Numbered from the stretch's first letter, positions 18,615-28,510 are shown. The stretch is 64,000 nucleotides of DNA from Acidiflorens sp963841945 (GCA_963841945.1 CAWJFC010000021.1:334892-398891); one strand, 5' to 3'. Notes: generated from the letters alone by a model not told the origin. Numbers and translations: made by a program.

Positions 18615-19757
18615 TTAACGCTTGGAGAGAAAGACCTCGCGCATCGCGAAGTAGGCAGGCTTAGGCTGGTAGTTGCGATCGAAGAGCAAGGCTGCGCCGC
18701 GGGTTTTCCTGGTGTGCGAGCCGATCCATGAGTATTTGTCGGTGAATCCCCACGTCTGAATGGCGGTGCACCCGGGATGGGCGAGACAGGCCTCGGCGAT
18801 CTGGCGATAGATGTCCGCTTGCTTTTCGAGATCGGATGGCGTGGCGTTGCCGCTGGCGTCGACCGGAAGCGAGACGTCGAGTTCGGTGATGTGGATTTGA
18901 ACGCCCAGAGCAGTGAAGCGCGCGATGTTGGCGGAGATGGACGCGATGTCGGGCGGCTTTTCGATGTGCATCTGCAGTCCAATGCCGTCGATGGGTACGC
19001 CTTGCTCTTTGAAGTCCCGGACCATAGCGTAGATGGCGTCAGATTTTTTGTTGATTTCGTCAGCTTCGGCTTCGTTGTAGAAAAGGAGGGCTTGCGGGTC
19101 CGCTTCGCGGGCCCAACGGAAGGCTTGGGCGAGATATGCCAGCTTCGAGCTCTGAGCTTCGGGCGTTGAGCCAGCCTGGTCCGCAGATGCTTGCGGCCTC
19201 GGACTCGACTTCGAACCGGGTGATTCGGTGATGGTCATGCCGGACCAGATCGTGTTGCGTGGCTCGCCGGTGCGCGGACCTTCATCGAAGGCTTCGTTGG
19301 CTACGTCCCAGGTGAAGATCTTGCCTTTATAGTGGCCGACTACCGTTTTGATGTGGGTTTCGAGGAGTTGCCTCAGTTCTGAAGTCGTGTATTCACCTTC
19401 GGTTAGCCATTTCGGATTTTGGCGATGCCAGACTAGCGTGTGTCCGCGGACCCTCATGTGGTGGCGCTCGGCGAAGTCGACGAGTTGATCGGCCTGATGA
19501 AAATCGTAAGTCTGTGGGTCGGGCCGGAGGGTCTCCCATTTGAGTGCGTCTTCGGGTTCGAGCATGTTGAACTCGCGGGCTAGGGTTGCGGCGTAGGCAG
19601 GCTCGGAGAGATTCGCGGGACGGACGGCGGCGCCGATGAGCAGGTGGGCTTGGTCTCCGGCTTCGCGGAGAGTGATGGAACGCGGATTGGCCGCGAACGC
19701 AAGGGACAGAGCCGCCAGGCATAAGGTCAGTCGGCGAATTTTCAAGTTGGCTTTCAT
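18615..19757 (-). CDS. GH10 endo-1,4-beta-xylanase
   Basis: Cleaves internal xylan bonds with retention. Acid/base Glu in WDVANEAFDE and nucleophile Glu in IHITELDVS; the substrate-binding block RVRGHTLVWHRQNPKWL and the C-terminal TWGFTDKYSWI are typical. The N-terminus has a signal peptide (LCLAALSLAFAANP) from ATG 19757, preferred over the longer frame to 19811. Between GPRTGEP and LAYLAQAFRWA there is a Ser/Pro-rich stretch (SPGSKSSPRPQASADQ...) of about 30 residues where relatives have a short loop. About 380 residues, a single-domain enzyme. Confidence 0.93.
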   Translation of the reverse strand: MKANLKIRRLTLCLAALSLAFAANPRSITLREAGDQAHLLIGAAVRPANLSEPAYAATLAREFNMLEPEDALKWETLRPDPQTYDFHQADQLVDFAERHHMRVRGHTLVWHRQNPKWLTEGEYTTSELRQLLETHIKTVVGHYKGKIFTWDVANEAFDEGPRTGEPRNTIWSGMTITESPGSKSSPRPQASADQAGSTPEAQSSKLAYLAQAFRWAREADPQALLFYNEAEADEINKKSDAIYAMVRDFKEQGVPIDGIGLQMHIEKPPDIASISANIARFTALGVQIHITELDVSLPVDASGNATPSDLEKQADIYRQIAEACLAHPGCTAIQTWGFTDKYSWIGSHTRKTRGAALLFDRNYQPKPAYFAMREVFLSKR

Positions 19758-19821
19758 GAGAATGACGTTGCAAGGCGAGCTGCCTTCGGGACATCTGCAA
19801 GCCGCCATCATTACTCTGGAA

Positions 19822-20579
19822 CTACTCTGCCTCGGGAAGGAACCTCTTTAAAGGACAGCCCTCACACTCCGGTTGTGACTTTTTGCAGTAATTCTTGCCT
19901 ACGCCTACGATCAGGCCGTGCATCTCGTTAAAGATCTGAACGTCTGTTTCCCGTTTTGCAGCACTCATCCTGGAGGGCGAGTGGCTCGAGTTCTCGGGAC
20001 CGCTCCCGGAACTGGAAGCGCGTTCAAGAACATCTTGCGCGAGCGGGCGCAGGGCGCTCTCGAAGAGTTCGCGGATTTCCTCGTAAGTTGCGCCGGCATC
20101 AATCAGGTTGTGACGGTCGAGGATGCGGCGAGTGTAGGCGTCGACCACAAAAGACGGATGGTTGCCGCCATATAAAAGGATGGAGTCGGCGGTTTCGGGC
20201 CCGACGCCGTTGAGGGTGAGGAGCTGTTCGCGGAGTTTGGAAGTCGGCTGGGCGAACATTCGGCTCAGCGATCCGCCGTAGTTTTTGTCGAGAAAACTCA
20301 CGAAGGTCTTCAGTCGCCGGGCTTTCTGCCGGAAGTAGCCGGAGGAGCGGATCAGAGTTTCCAGCTTTCTAACGGCGTTCGGCGAACGCCACTTACAGTC
20401 AGTACTTTGGCGCGACGCAGGCTTTGCAGGGCTCGTTCGACATTGGTCCACGAGGTGTTTTGCGTTAGGTAAGCGCCAACGATCACTTCGAAAGGGGATT
20501 CGGCTGGCCACCAGTGCTGGTGTCCCCAGGCCGCATAGAGGGTGCGGAAGTAGGTACGGATTTCGCGCTCGGTGTTCAT
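19822..20579 (-). CDS. Endonuclease III-like DNA glycosylase, frameshifted
   Basis: HhH-GPD base-excision enzyme. The N-terminal frame from ATG 20579 reads FEVIVGAYLTQNTSWTNVERAL; the second frame continues RKLETLIRSSGYFRQKARRLK, the helix-hairpin-helix LLTLNGVGPETADSILLY and the catalytic-region Asp in FVVDAYTRRIL. They are joined if one base is missing near 20385-20400. The iron-sulfur loop has three Cys (YCKKSQPECEGC); the fourth expected position is Leu (PLKRFL), so a complete C-x6-C-x2-C-x5-C site is not visible. This matches a subgroup often named only endonuclease III domain protein rather than true Nth. Confidence 0.85.
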
Positions 20580-21050
20580 CGGTTCGAGTTGTGCAGTCGA
20601 TGTTTCGGAACTGCGAAGAGCTTAAACCAGAGGTGCACGGTAACACCGGAGTTTTCCGCTTTCGAGTTCGTCCTCGCCGAAGCACGCGCGCCTTACCAGT
20701 TCGCTCGAATGGGCGCGGGTTCCGAACGGCAGCCCTGGCGGGCCGCTATGCGTGCGCGAGCGCCAGTTCCCATGGGGTGTTGGGCGTGTTCAGTGCTCTC
20801 GATCACTTTACTTCTACACCGAAGAGCATGATCGGTTGGGTGACGAAAAGCCCGCATTCTTAGGATTTCCAACCTTCACGACCATACGGTTGCTCGCTCA
20901 CCTGGATTCGCTGGTTAGTACAGGTACCGAAGTTACTTTTTAAGAATGCCCATTGGGTTGACAATTTATGTCAGTGCGAGCCATGTCCGTTGAATCCCCT
21001 CGGAAATCAGCGGTTTCGCATGCTCCGCGTACGCGGCTGACAGGAGAGAT
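20580..21050. other. Intergenic region before the pil operon
   Basis: About 470 bases with no frame that looks like protein. A TTGACA at 20958-20963 has no good -10 at normal spacing, and I see no sigma-54 consensus by eye. The promoter of the pil cluster should lie here. Confidence 0.4.
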
Positions 21051-22769
21051 ATGTCTCAGCGGCTGGGCGACCTGCTTGTAAAAGAAAAGGTCATTACCCC
21101 AGAGCAGTTGGAACAGGCGACCAAGCTCCAGAAGGAGACGCATGTCCGTCTCGCGTCGGCGCTGGTGAAGCTTGGATTCCTTTCCGACGAGGACGTCACC
21201 AACTTCCTGTCGCGCCAGTATGGCGTGCCCGCCATCAATCTCTCGTATTTTGAAATCGATCCCGCCGTCATCAAGCTGATTCCCTACGAGACCGCGAAAC
21301 GTTATCAGATTCTGCCACTGAGCCGCGTGGGCGCGTCGCTCACGATTGCCATGGTGGATCCGACGAACGTCTTCGCCATGGACGACATCAAGTTCATGAC
21401 CGGCTTCAATATCGAGCCGGTGGTGGCTTCGGAAAGCTCCATCGTCGAGGGCATCGACAAGGCGTACGGCACTTCGAAGGAAGAAGAGCTCGAGTCGGTG
21501 ATGCAGTCGATCAACGACCTGGGTGACGCCAGCGACATCGAGGTCCAGTCCGAGGAGCAGGAACTCGAACTCAAGGAACTCGAGAAAGCCGCCGACGAGG
21601 CGCCGATCGTCAAGCTCGTGAACCTGGTTCTGACCGACGCGGTGAAGCGCGGAGCCAGCGACATTCACATGGAGCCGTACGAAAAAGAATTCCGCGTGCG
21701 CTTCCGTATTGACGGTGTGTTGCAGGCGATCATGACTCCGCCGTTGAAGCTGCGCGATGCCATCATCTCGCGCCTGAAGATCATGTCCAAGCTCGACATC
21801 AGCGAAAAGCGGCTGCCGCAGGACGGCCGCATCATGCTGAAGATGCAGATCGGCGGAAAGAAGAAGCAGCTCGACTTCCGCGTTTCGACCCTGCCGACAT
21901 TGTGGGGCGAGAAGATCGTGCTCCGGTTGCTCGACAAGGAAAACCTGCGGCTCGACATGACCAAACTTGGCTTCGAGCAGGAGTCGCTGACCAAGTTCCA
22001 GAAGGCGATTTTGAAGCCTTACGGCATGGTGCTGGTGACGGGGCCCACGGGATCGGGCAAGACCAACACTCTGTACTCTTCGATTTCGCAGCTCAACCAG
22101 CCGGACACGAACATCATGACCGCCGAAGACCCGGTGGAATTCCAGCTGGGCGGCGTCAACCAGGTGCAGATGAAGGAGCAGATCGGCCTGAACTTCGCTA
22201 CTGCACTGCGTGCCTTCCTTCGGCAGGACCCCAACATCATTCTGGTCGGTGAGATTCGAGATTTTGAAACGGCGGAGATTGCCATCAAGGCCGCGCTCAC
22301 GGGCCACCTTGTTTTGTCGACGCTGCACACGAATGGCGCGCCCGAGACGATTACCCGCTTAATGAACATGGGCATCGAGCCGTTCCTGGTGGCGACCTCC
22401 GTACACCTGATCTGCGCACAGCGACTGGTGCGGCGCATTTGCAAGGACTGCGCGGAGCCCGTCGAGATGCCGCCCCAAGCCTTGATCGACGAAGGCTACA
22501 CACCGGAGGAATCGAAGACGGTAACGATCATGAAGGGCAAGGGCTGCGCCACCTGCAATAAGACCGGATACAAGGGGCGCACCGGTTTGTATGAAGTCAT
22601 GGAAGTCGACGACGAGATCCGGGAACTGGTTCTGGTGGGCGCATCGGCGGTAGAGCTTAAGAAAAAGGCAATCGAACGCGGCATGATCACGCTGCGCCGC
22701 AGCGGATTGATCAAGGTCGCACAAGGCTGGACCACACTCGAAGAAGTGGCTCGGGAAACGATCCACTAG
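21051..22769 (+). CDS. pilB: Type IV pilus extension ATPase PilB
   Basis: Hexameric motor driving pilus polymerisation at the inner membrane. The N-terminal GspE_N-like domain (about 1-150) is followed by the ATPase with Walker A GPTGSGKTNTL, Asp box AEDPVEFQL, Walker B ILVGEIRDFETAEIA and His box HLVLSTLHTN. A four-Cys zinc site (CKDC...CATC) lies near residues 465-505, as in true PilB. Length of 572 residues fits. The ATG follows CAGGAGAGAT. First gene of the pilB-pilT-pilC-pilS-pilR run. Confidence 0.96.
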   Translation: MSQRLGDLLVKEKVITPEQLEQATKLQKETHVRLASALVKLGFLSDEDVTNFLSRQYGVPAINLSYFEIDPAVIKLIPYETAKRYQILPLSRVGASLTIAMVDPTNVFAMDDIKFMTGFNIEPVVASESSIVEGIDKAYGTSKEEELESVMQSINDLGDASDIEVQSEEQELELKELEKAADEAPIVKLVNLVLTDAVKRGASDIHMEPYEKEFRVRFRIDGVLQAIMTPPLKLRDAIISRLKIMSKLDISEKRLPQDGRIMLKMQIGGKKKQLDFRVSTLPTLWGEKIVLRLLDKENLRLDMTKLGFEQESLTKFQKAILKPYGMVLVTGPTGSGKTNTLYSSISQLNQPDTNIMTAEDPVEFQLGGVNQVQMKEQIGLNFATALRAFLRQDPNIILVGEIRDFETAEIAIKAALTGHLVLSTLHTNGAPETITRLMNMGIEPFLVATSVHLICAQRLVRRICKDCAEPVEMPPQALIDEGYTPEESKTVTIMKGKGCATCNKTGYKGRTGLYEVMEVDDEIRELVLVGASAVELKKKAIERGMITLRRSGLIKVAQGWTTLEEVARETIH

Positions 22770-22794
22770 AAACGGCAGAAGGAAAAGAACAACT

Positions 22795-23922
22795 ATGGCA
22801 CTCACGTTAAGCGATTTGCTCCGACGCATGCTGGAGATGGGAGGAAGCGACCTCCACATCACCACGAATTCGCCCCCACAAATTCGCGTTCACGGCCACC
22901 TCGTGCCACTCGATCTGCCGCAGCTCACGCCCGCCGAGACCAAGCAAATGGCCTACAGCGTGATGACCGACTCGCAGAAGCACCGTTTCGAAGAAAACCT
23001 CGAGATGGACTTTTCCTTCGGGTTAAAAGGTCTGGCTCGCTTCCGCGCCAACGTCTTCAACCAGCGCGGCGCGACCGCCTGCGTCTTCCGTCTGATTCCC
23101 TTTGAGATCAAGTCGTTCCACCAACTCGGGCTGCCGCCCGTGGTCTCGAAGCTCTGCGACAAGCCGCGTGGGCTGGTGCTGGTCACGGGACCGACGGGCT
23201 CGGGCAAGTCGACGACGCTCGCCGCCATGATCGACAAGATCAACACCGAGCGGCACGATCACATCCTCACCATCGAGGATCCGATCGAATTCGTGCACAT
23301 GAACAAGAACTGCGTGGTGAACCAGCGCGAGTTGCACTCGGATACCAAGAGTTTTACGGACGCGCTGCGCGCCGCGCTTCGTGAAGACCCGGACGTAGTC
23401 CTGATCGGCGAAATGCGAGACCTGGAGACGATCGAATCGGCTCTACGCATCGCCGAAACGGGCCACTTGACCTTCGGCACGCTGCACACCAACTCCGCGT
23501 CTTCGACCATCAACCGAATTATTGACGTCTTTCCGGCGCACCAGCAGTCGCAGATCCGCGCCCAGCTCTCACTAGTGCTGGAAGGCATCATGTGCCAAAC
23601 CCTCGTGCCGAAGGCCGACAACAAGGGCCGGGCCATGTGCATGGAGATTCTGGTGCCGAACGCCGCCGTGCGCAACCTCATCCGCGAAGACAAGATTCAC
23701 CAGATTTATTCGGCCATGCAGTCGGGGCAGGACAAATACGGAATGCAGACCTTCAACCAGTCGCTGGCGACGGCCTATTTCCAGAAGCAGATCACACTGG
23801 AAATCGCGCTGACGCGTTCCAGCAATCAGGACGAGCTGCAGGAGATGATCTCGCGCGGCGCGAGCCTGTTGAATCGGCCGGGGGCGGCTCCGGCGCGAAC
23901 TGCGATTCCGGCGAAAAGATAG
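22795..23922 (+). CDS. pilT: Type IV pilus retraction ATPase PilT
   Basis: Retraction motor for twitching motility. 375 residues with PilT features: SDLHITTNSPPQIRVHG at the N-terminus, Walker A GPTGSGKSTTLAAM, Asp box IEDPIEFVH, Walker B VLIGEMRDLETI, His box HLTFGTLHTNSA, and the C-terminal region AIRNLIRE-like (NAAVRNLIREDKIHQIYSAMQ). The gene starts 25 bases after pilB with an AAGGAAAAGA ribosome site. Confidence 0.96.
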   Translation: MALTLSDLLRRMLEMGGSDLHITTNSPPQIRVHGHLVPLDLPQLTPAETKQMAYSVMTDSQKHRFEENLEMDFSFGLKGLARFRANVFNQRGATACVFRLIPFEIKSFHQLGLPPVVSKLCDKPRGLVLVTGPTGSGKSTTLAAMIDKINTERHDHILTIEDPIEFVHMNKNCVVNQRELHSDTKSFTDALRAALREDPDVVLIGEMRDLETIESALRIAETGHLTFGTLHTNSASSTINRIIDVFPAHQQSQIRAQLSLVLEGIMCQTLVPKADNKGRAMCMEILVPNAAVRNLIREDKIHQIYSAMQSGQDKYGMQTFNQSLATAYFQKQITLEIALTRSSNQDELQEMISRGASLLNRPGAAPARTAIPAKR

Positions 23923-23964
23923 AGGAAGAAGTAAAAGTTCAATCGAACATCAGGAGAAACGGCC

Positions 23965-25173
23965 ATGCCGGTTTTTACATTTTCAGGGAAGACAGCCTCG
24001 GGCGAAAAAGTACAGGGCGAGCGGATGGCGCCCAACAAGGACGGACTCGCGGCCCAGCTCCGCAAGGAACGGATCACGCCCGGCTCGATTCGAGAAAAAG
24101 GCAAGGAATTTTCCCTGCCGATGTTCAAGGGCAACAAGGTCAAGGTCAAGGATGTGGCCGTCTTCTTCCGCCAGTTTTCCGTCATGATCGACGCCGGCCT
24201 GCCGCTCGTCCAGTGTCTGGAAATTCTGGGCGCGAATCAGGAGAACCCGAACTTCCAGAAGACCCTGCTCGGGGTAAGGACCACCGTCGAAGGAGGGTCC
24301 ACGCTGGCCAATGCCATGCGCCTCTATCCGGTTATCTTCGACGACTTGACCACCAACATGGTGGAGGCGGGCGAAACGGGCGGCATTTTGGACCTTATCC
24401 TCCAGCGGTTGGCCATCTATGTCGAGAAAGCGGTCAAGCTGCGCGCAGCCGTCAAGTCGGCATTGATCTACCCGGTCGCCGTAGTCTCGTTCGCGCTGTT
24501 GATCGTGGCCGCATTGCTGAAGTGGGTCGTGCCGATTTTCGCGAACCTCTTCGTCGGCCTCGGGGTCGCGCTCCCGCTGCCCACCCGTTGCGTTATCGGC
24601 CTGAGCAGCTTTGTAGGCCACTTCTGGTGGTTCTTCATCGCGGGCGGCGTCGCCCTGTACTTCGGCGTGAAGCAGATTCGAAAGCATCCGCGTGGCCGGT
24701 ATCATTTTGACGCCATGCTGCTCAAGTTGCCCATCATGGGACTGCTGCTGCGCAAGATTGCAGTCGCCCGCTTCACTCGAACTCTCGGCACGTTGATCAC
24801 CTCCGGTGTTCCGATTCTCGAGGGCTTGGCAATCACCGCCCGCACCTCCGGGAACGCCGTGCTGGAAGAAGCGCTGATGAAGGTGCGCAAGGCGATCGAA
24901 GAAGGCCGCACCATTGTCGATCCGCTGCGCGAATGCGGCGTCTTCCCGAACATGGTCACGCAGATGATCGGCGTCGGCGAAGCGACGGGCGCGATGGACG
25001 CGATGCTCCAGAAAATCGCCGACTTCTACGAAGACGAAGTGGACGCGGCGACGAAAGACATGCTGGCTATGCTGGAGCCGGTCATCATCGGCCTGCTCGG
25101 CATCAGCATCGGCGGCATCGTTATTTCTTTGTACATGCCGTTGTTCGCGATGATCGGAAAACTGGCGGGATAG
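23965..25173 (+). CDS. pilC: Type IV pilus inner-membrane platform protein PilC
   Basis: 402 residues with two GspF domains. The first (about 70-195) has FFRQFSVMIDAGLPLVQCLEIL and NMVEAGETGGILD; the second (about 270-395) has FTRTLGTLITSGVPILEGLAI and GVGEATGAMDAMLQKIADFYEDEV. Three hydrophobic segments (about 170-190, 210-235, 372-395) match the family. It couples PilB/PilT to the pilin fibre. The ribosome site is weak (CAGGAGAAACGGCC). No pilin gene is present in the window, so the operon is split from its structural genes. Confidence 0.95.
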   Translation: MPVFTFSGKTASGEKVQGERMAPNKDGLAAQLRKERITPGSIREKGKEFSLPMFKGNKVKVKDVAVFFRQFSVMIDAGLPLVQCLEILGANQENPNFQKTLLGVRTTVEGGSTLANAMRLYPVIFDDLTTNMVEAGETGGILDLILQRLAIYVEKAVKLRAAVKSALIYPVAVVSFALLIVAALLKWVVPIFANLFVGLGVALPLPTRCVIGLSSFVGHFWWFFIAGGVALYFGVKQIRKHPRGRYHFDAMLLKLPIMGLLLRKIAVARFTRTLGTLITSGVPILEGLAITARTSGNAVLEEALMKVRKAIEEGRTIVDPLRECGVFPNMVTQMIGVGEATGAMDAMLQKIADFYEDEVDAATKDMLAMLEPVIIGLLGISIGGIVISLYMPLFAMIGKLAG

Positions 25174-25178
25174 TGAGC

Positions 25179-25301
25179 CGTCGTTGGTCGTTCGTGAACC
25201 GTCGTCAGGCGCAATGCCTCGCACTGGCGACAGACCGCTAACGACCGACGACCAACGACGAACGACGAACGACCGACGACGAACGACTAACGACCGACGA
25301 C
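25179..25301. repeat. Short-period intergenic repeat with inverted arm
   Basis: Three copies of AACGACCGACGAC (25240-25252, 25268-25280, 25289-25301) are mixed with ACGAACGAC units. CGTCGTTGGTCGT at 25179-25191 is the exact inverse of 25248-25260, so the array could fold into a long stem. It fills the gap between pilC and pilS. Confidence 0.75.
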
Positions 25302-25307
25302 GATTCC

Positions 25308-27011
25308 ATGCACTCCACAACCGACGACCGCAACTGGCTGACCTGGCTGGTCAAGGTGCGCATGCTGATTCTGATGGTCCTGCTCGTCATCGAGCTGGCC
25401 GTCATCCGCCTGACGCCTAGCCCCGTGCCGGTCGTGCCCTTCCTTACCGGAATGGTGCTGTGGTTCGTGCTCTCCCTGTTTTTCCTCTTCCTTGTTACCG
25501 TGTGGAACGAGACGCGTCTGCAGGCCATTCTCCAGGTGCTCGCCGATATCGCGATGGTGACGCTGGTGGTGCAGCTCACGGGCGGGATCGAGAGTTCGCT
25601 GAATTTCCTTTACCCGCTAGTGATTGTCGTGGCGGCCATGCTGCTGCCGCGGGGTTGGGCGTACCTGAGCGCGGCGCTCGCCTTCATCTTTTTTGCCGCG
25701 GTGCTCGAACTCGCCTACTACGGAGCGATTCCGTCCTACTCCAGCGGCCACCCGAAGCTGAAGGCGCTGCAGGTGGTGATCCTGGTCAACCTGTTCGCAT
25801 ATTTTGCGATCGCCTACCTGGCCGGGTTGCTCATGACCAAGCTGCGCCAGGTGGACGTGCAACTGAAGAACGCGAGCGGCGCGCTCGAAAACCTACAAGC
25901 GCTGCACGAAAATATCGTGCAATCGATGAGCGGCGGCGTGATCACGACCGGGCCGGATGGGCGGATCACTCTGGTCAACCGGGCGGCTCAGCATCTGCTG
26001 GAAATCTCTGACGAAGATTTGTGCGGGCGTTCGGTGGGAGAGGTATTTCAGGATCCGTTGCCGAGTTTTGGAGCCCGTGGTGGCGCGGAGGTGCGCTATT
26101 CGACCGCCAAAGGATTTCGCAAGACCTTCCGCGTCATGGTTTCCACTTTGAACGATCGCGGGGACGCAGGTTTCGTTTACACATTTGACGACCTCACCGA
26201 AGTGCGCCGGCTGGAGCGGGAAGTTCGCATGCAGGACCGGCTGGCGGCGGTGGGACGACTGGCGGCGGCGATCGCCCACGAGATTCGGAATCCGCTGACC
26301 TCGATTGCCGGTTCAGTCAGTATGCTGTCGGATGCCCCGGCCTTGAGCCCCGAGGAGAAGCATCTGCTCGGCATCGTCATCCGCGAGTCGGACCGGCTGA
26401 ATAACATCATCACCGATTTTCTCGCCTATTCGCGCGGCAAACAGTATCGCTTTGAGCGCGTGAACCTGGTGCCGCTACTCGAAGACACGCTCACGCTGAT
26501 CGAGCACCGTCTGATTGCCGAGGACGCGAAAATCCGGGTGGAACGCCGCTTTCAGGAGACCGAAGCCTGGGCCTTGGCCGATGGCGACAAGATCAAGCAG
26601 GTGTTCTGGAATTTTGCCGAAAACGCCGTGCGCGCCATGCAGAAAGAAGGAGGCAAGCTCACGGTTTCTCTGGTCGAACGCGATTCGGACTGGGAGATCA
26701 GCTTTGCCGACACGGGACCGGGAATTCATCCGCAGCAAACGGAGAAAATCTTCGAGCCGTTTCAGTCGAACTTCGAAGGTGGCACGGGCCTGGGGCTCGC
26801 CATCGTGTACCAGATCGTGCAGGCGCATGAAGGGAAAGTCTGGGCACGGTCGGAGGTCGGCAAGGGCACAAGCTTTGTGCTGCGACTGCGGCGCATGGAT
26901 CGGACGGAATCTGAGACCACGCCGGACGACAGCAAGATGGCGGACGAGGCCGGCGAATCGAGATCGGTCGAGGCGGCCATAGCCAGCCTCGGAGGTGCGA
27001 AGCGTGGGTAG
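25308..27011 (+). CDS. pilS: PilS-like membrane histidine kinase
   Basis: Six predicted membrane helices in residues 15-185 without a large outside loop, then PAS (NIVQSMSGGVITTGPDGRITLVN), HisKA (AAIAHEIRNPLTSIAGS) and HATPase_c (NFAENAVRAM, DTGPGI, GTGLGLAIVYQI). The position after pilBTC and the overlap with a sigma-54 regulator identify it as the PilS type, which in pseudomonads senses pilin in the membrane. The ATG follows the repeat array without a clear ribosome site. The C-terminal 40 residues are acidic and unconserved-looking. Confidence 0.9.
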   Translation: MHSTTDDRNWLTWLVKVRMLILMVLLVIELAVIRLTPSPVPVVPFLTGMVLWFVLSLFFLFLVTVWNETRLQAILQVLADIAMVTLVVQLTGGIESSLNFLYPLVIVVAAMLLPRGWAYLSAALAFIFFAAVLELAYYGAIPSYSSGHPKLKALQVVILVNLFAYFAIAYLAGLLMTKLRQVDVQLKNASGALENLQALHENIVQSMSGGVITTGPDGRITLVNRAAQHLLEISDEDLCGRSVGEVFQDPLPSFGARGGAEVRYSTAKGFRKTFRVMVSTLNDRGDAGFVYTFDDLTEVRRLEREVRMQDRLAAVGRLAAAIAHEIRNPLTSIAGSVSMLSDAPALSPEEKHLLGIVIRESDRLNNIITDFLAYSRGKQYRFERVNLVPLLEDTLTLIEHRLIAEDAKIRVERRFQETEAWALADGDKIKQVFWNFAENAVRAMQKEGGKLTVSLVERDSDWEISFADTGPGIHPQQTEKIFEPFQSNFEGGTGLGLAIVYQIVQAHEGKVWARSEVGKGTSFVLRLRRMDRTESETTPDDSKMADEAGESRSVEAAIASLGGAKRG

Positions 27012-28392
27012 CATCCTCGTCTGCGATGATGAGCGCTCCATCTGCGAACTGCTCGATATCGCGCTGCGCCGGGACGGCCACAAGGTCGAGACGGTGACAG
27101 GCGGCGATGCGGCGCGGCGCAAGATCGATAGTGCGCTCTTCGACGTCATCGTAACGGACATCAAGATGCCCGGGGTGGGCGGGGTCGAGGTCCTGAAGCA
27201 TGCCCACCAGGTATCGCCGGAGTCGGCTGTGATTCTGATGACGGCGGTCGATGATTATGAAGCCGCCGTGGAAGCGGTAAAGGCGGGCGGCGCGACCGAC
27301 TACATCCGCAAGAGCACCGGGCTCGTCGACGAAGTCAAGCTGGCCATCGCCCGCTCGCTGACCAAGGTTTCGCTCAGCCGGCAGAACTTCGCGTTGCGGC
27401 GTGACGCGGCGGCGCGGAACTCGCTGGAAAATATAATCGGCATCAGTTCGGCGATCGAGAAGCTAAAGCAGACGATCCGCACCGTCGCCACCACCAGCAG
27501 CACGATTCTGGTCTACGGAGAGAGTGGGACTGGTAAAGAGCTGGTCGCGCGGGCCGTGCATACCTGTTCACCGCGCGATGCGGAAGCGTTTGTCTCCGTC
27601 AACTGCGGCGCGTTTCCGGAGACGCTCCTGGAAAGCGAATTGTTCGGCTACGTGAAAGGCGCGTTTACGGGCGCAAGCCAGAACCGGCGTGGACTGTTCG
27701 AAGTGGCCGACCAGGGCACGATTTTTCTGGACGAGATCGGCGAGATGACCATGCCGATGCAGGTCAAGCTGCTGCGCGTACTGCAAGAGCGCAGCGTGCG
27801 TCCGGTAGGCGGCACCAGCGAGATGGCGGTGGACGTGCGCGTGATTGCCGCGACCAATCGCGATCTCGACAAACAGGTGAGCGAAGGGACGTTCCGCGAA
27901 GATCTTTATTACCGGTTGAATGTCATACCGATTCGCGTGCCCAGTTTGCGCGAACGGCCGGAAGATATCCCGCTGCTGGCAAACCATTTTCTGAAAAAAT
28001 ATGCGCCCGGGGCGGGCAAGAGCATTCACGCGATGGCTCCGGCTTCGCTCGATGTCTTAAGTGGCTATGACTGGCCGGGCAACGTGCGCCAGCTCGAAAA
28101 CACGGTGGAGCGGGCGGTTGCGCTGGAATCAAGCGGCGAATTGCACGTTGAACTGCCGGTGGAGCGGCCCAAGGCGCGCGCGGTCGCGGCCGGAGCGGAG
28201 ACTCCATTTGCGGTCGCGGCGGGTGCGCTTCTGCCCGAGGGGCAGAACATGGAAAACTACGTGGCGCAGATCGAGCGCTCGCTCTTGCAATCGGCGCTCG
28301 GACAGACCCATGGCGTGCAGGTAAAAGCAGCGGAGCTACTCGGTATCTCCTACCGGTCGTTCCGGCATTTGATGAAGAAGTACGATCTGTAA
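27004..28392 (+). CDS. pilR: PilR-like sigma-54 response regulator
   Basis: Receiver with phospho-acceptor D52 (VIVTDIKMPGVGG), AAA+ with Walker A GESGTGKE, an intact GAFTGA (GYVKGAFTGASQN), Walker B GTIFLDEIGEM, and a C-terminal Fis-type HTH (VKAAELLGISYRSFRHLMKKY). I chose GTG 27004 over GTG 26995 because GGAGGTG at 26991 is then six bases upstream. It overlaps pilS by eight bases. It should activate sigma-54 promoters, classically of pilin, but no pilin gene is in view. Confidence 0.92.
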   Translation: MGSILVCDDERSICELLDIALRRDGHKVETVTGGDAARRKIDSALFDVIVTDIKMPGVGGVEVLKHAHQVSPESAVILMTAVDDYEAAVEAVKAGGATDYIRKSTGLVDEVKLAIARSLTKVSLSRQNFALRRDAAARNSLENIIGISSAIEKLKQTIRTVATTSSTILVYGESGTGKELVARAVHTCSPRDAEAFVSVNCGAFPETLLESELFGYVKGAFTGASQNRRGLFEVADQGTIFLDEIGEMTMPMQVKLLRVLQERSVRPVGGTSEMAVDVRVIAATNRDLDKQVSEGTFREDLYYRLNVIPIRVPSLRERPEDIPLLANHFLKKYAPGAGKSIHAMAPASLDVLSGYDWPGNVRQLENTVERAVALESSGELHVELPVERPKARAVAAGAETPFAVAAGALLPEGQNMENYVAQIERSLLQSALGQTHGVQVKAAELLGISYRSFRHLMKKYDL

Positions 28393-28436
28393 AATTCCCC
28401 ACCGAGCCGAGTCTTCCGCGAGCCGGAAGGAATTGG

Positions 28437-28510
28437 TCGGGGCGCGCGGATTTGAACCGCGGACCCCCTGCGCCCAAGGCAGGTGCGCTACCAGGCTGCG
28501 CTACGCCCCG
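28437..28510 (-). tRNA. tRNA-Pro (TGG)
   Basis: A 74-nt cloverleaf on the minus strand: acceptor CGGGGCG/CGCCCCG with discriminator A, D arm GCGC...GCGC, anticodon stem CCTGC/GCAGG with loop CTTGGGC (anticodon TGG), and T arm CGCGG-TTCAAAT-CCGCG. No CCA is encoded. Confidence 0.95.

Noticed and set aside
20958..20986. Promoter of the pil operon from TTGACA
   Set aside because: No acceptable -10 sequence at 16-18 bases spacing.
20940..22328. A 462-codon minus-strand frame opposite pilB
   Set aside because: Shadow of pilB; it has His/Leu/Gln-rich composition typical of antisense frames.
25179..25301. CRISPR array or attachment site
   Set aside because: Units are about 13 bases and overlap; no equal spacers and no integrase nearby.
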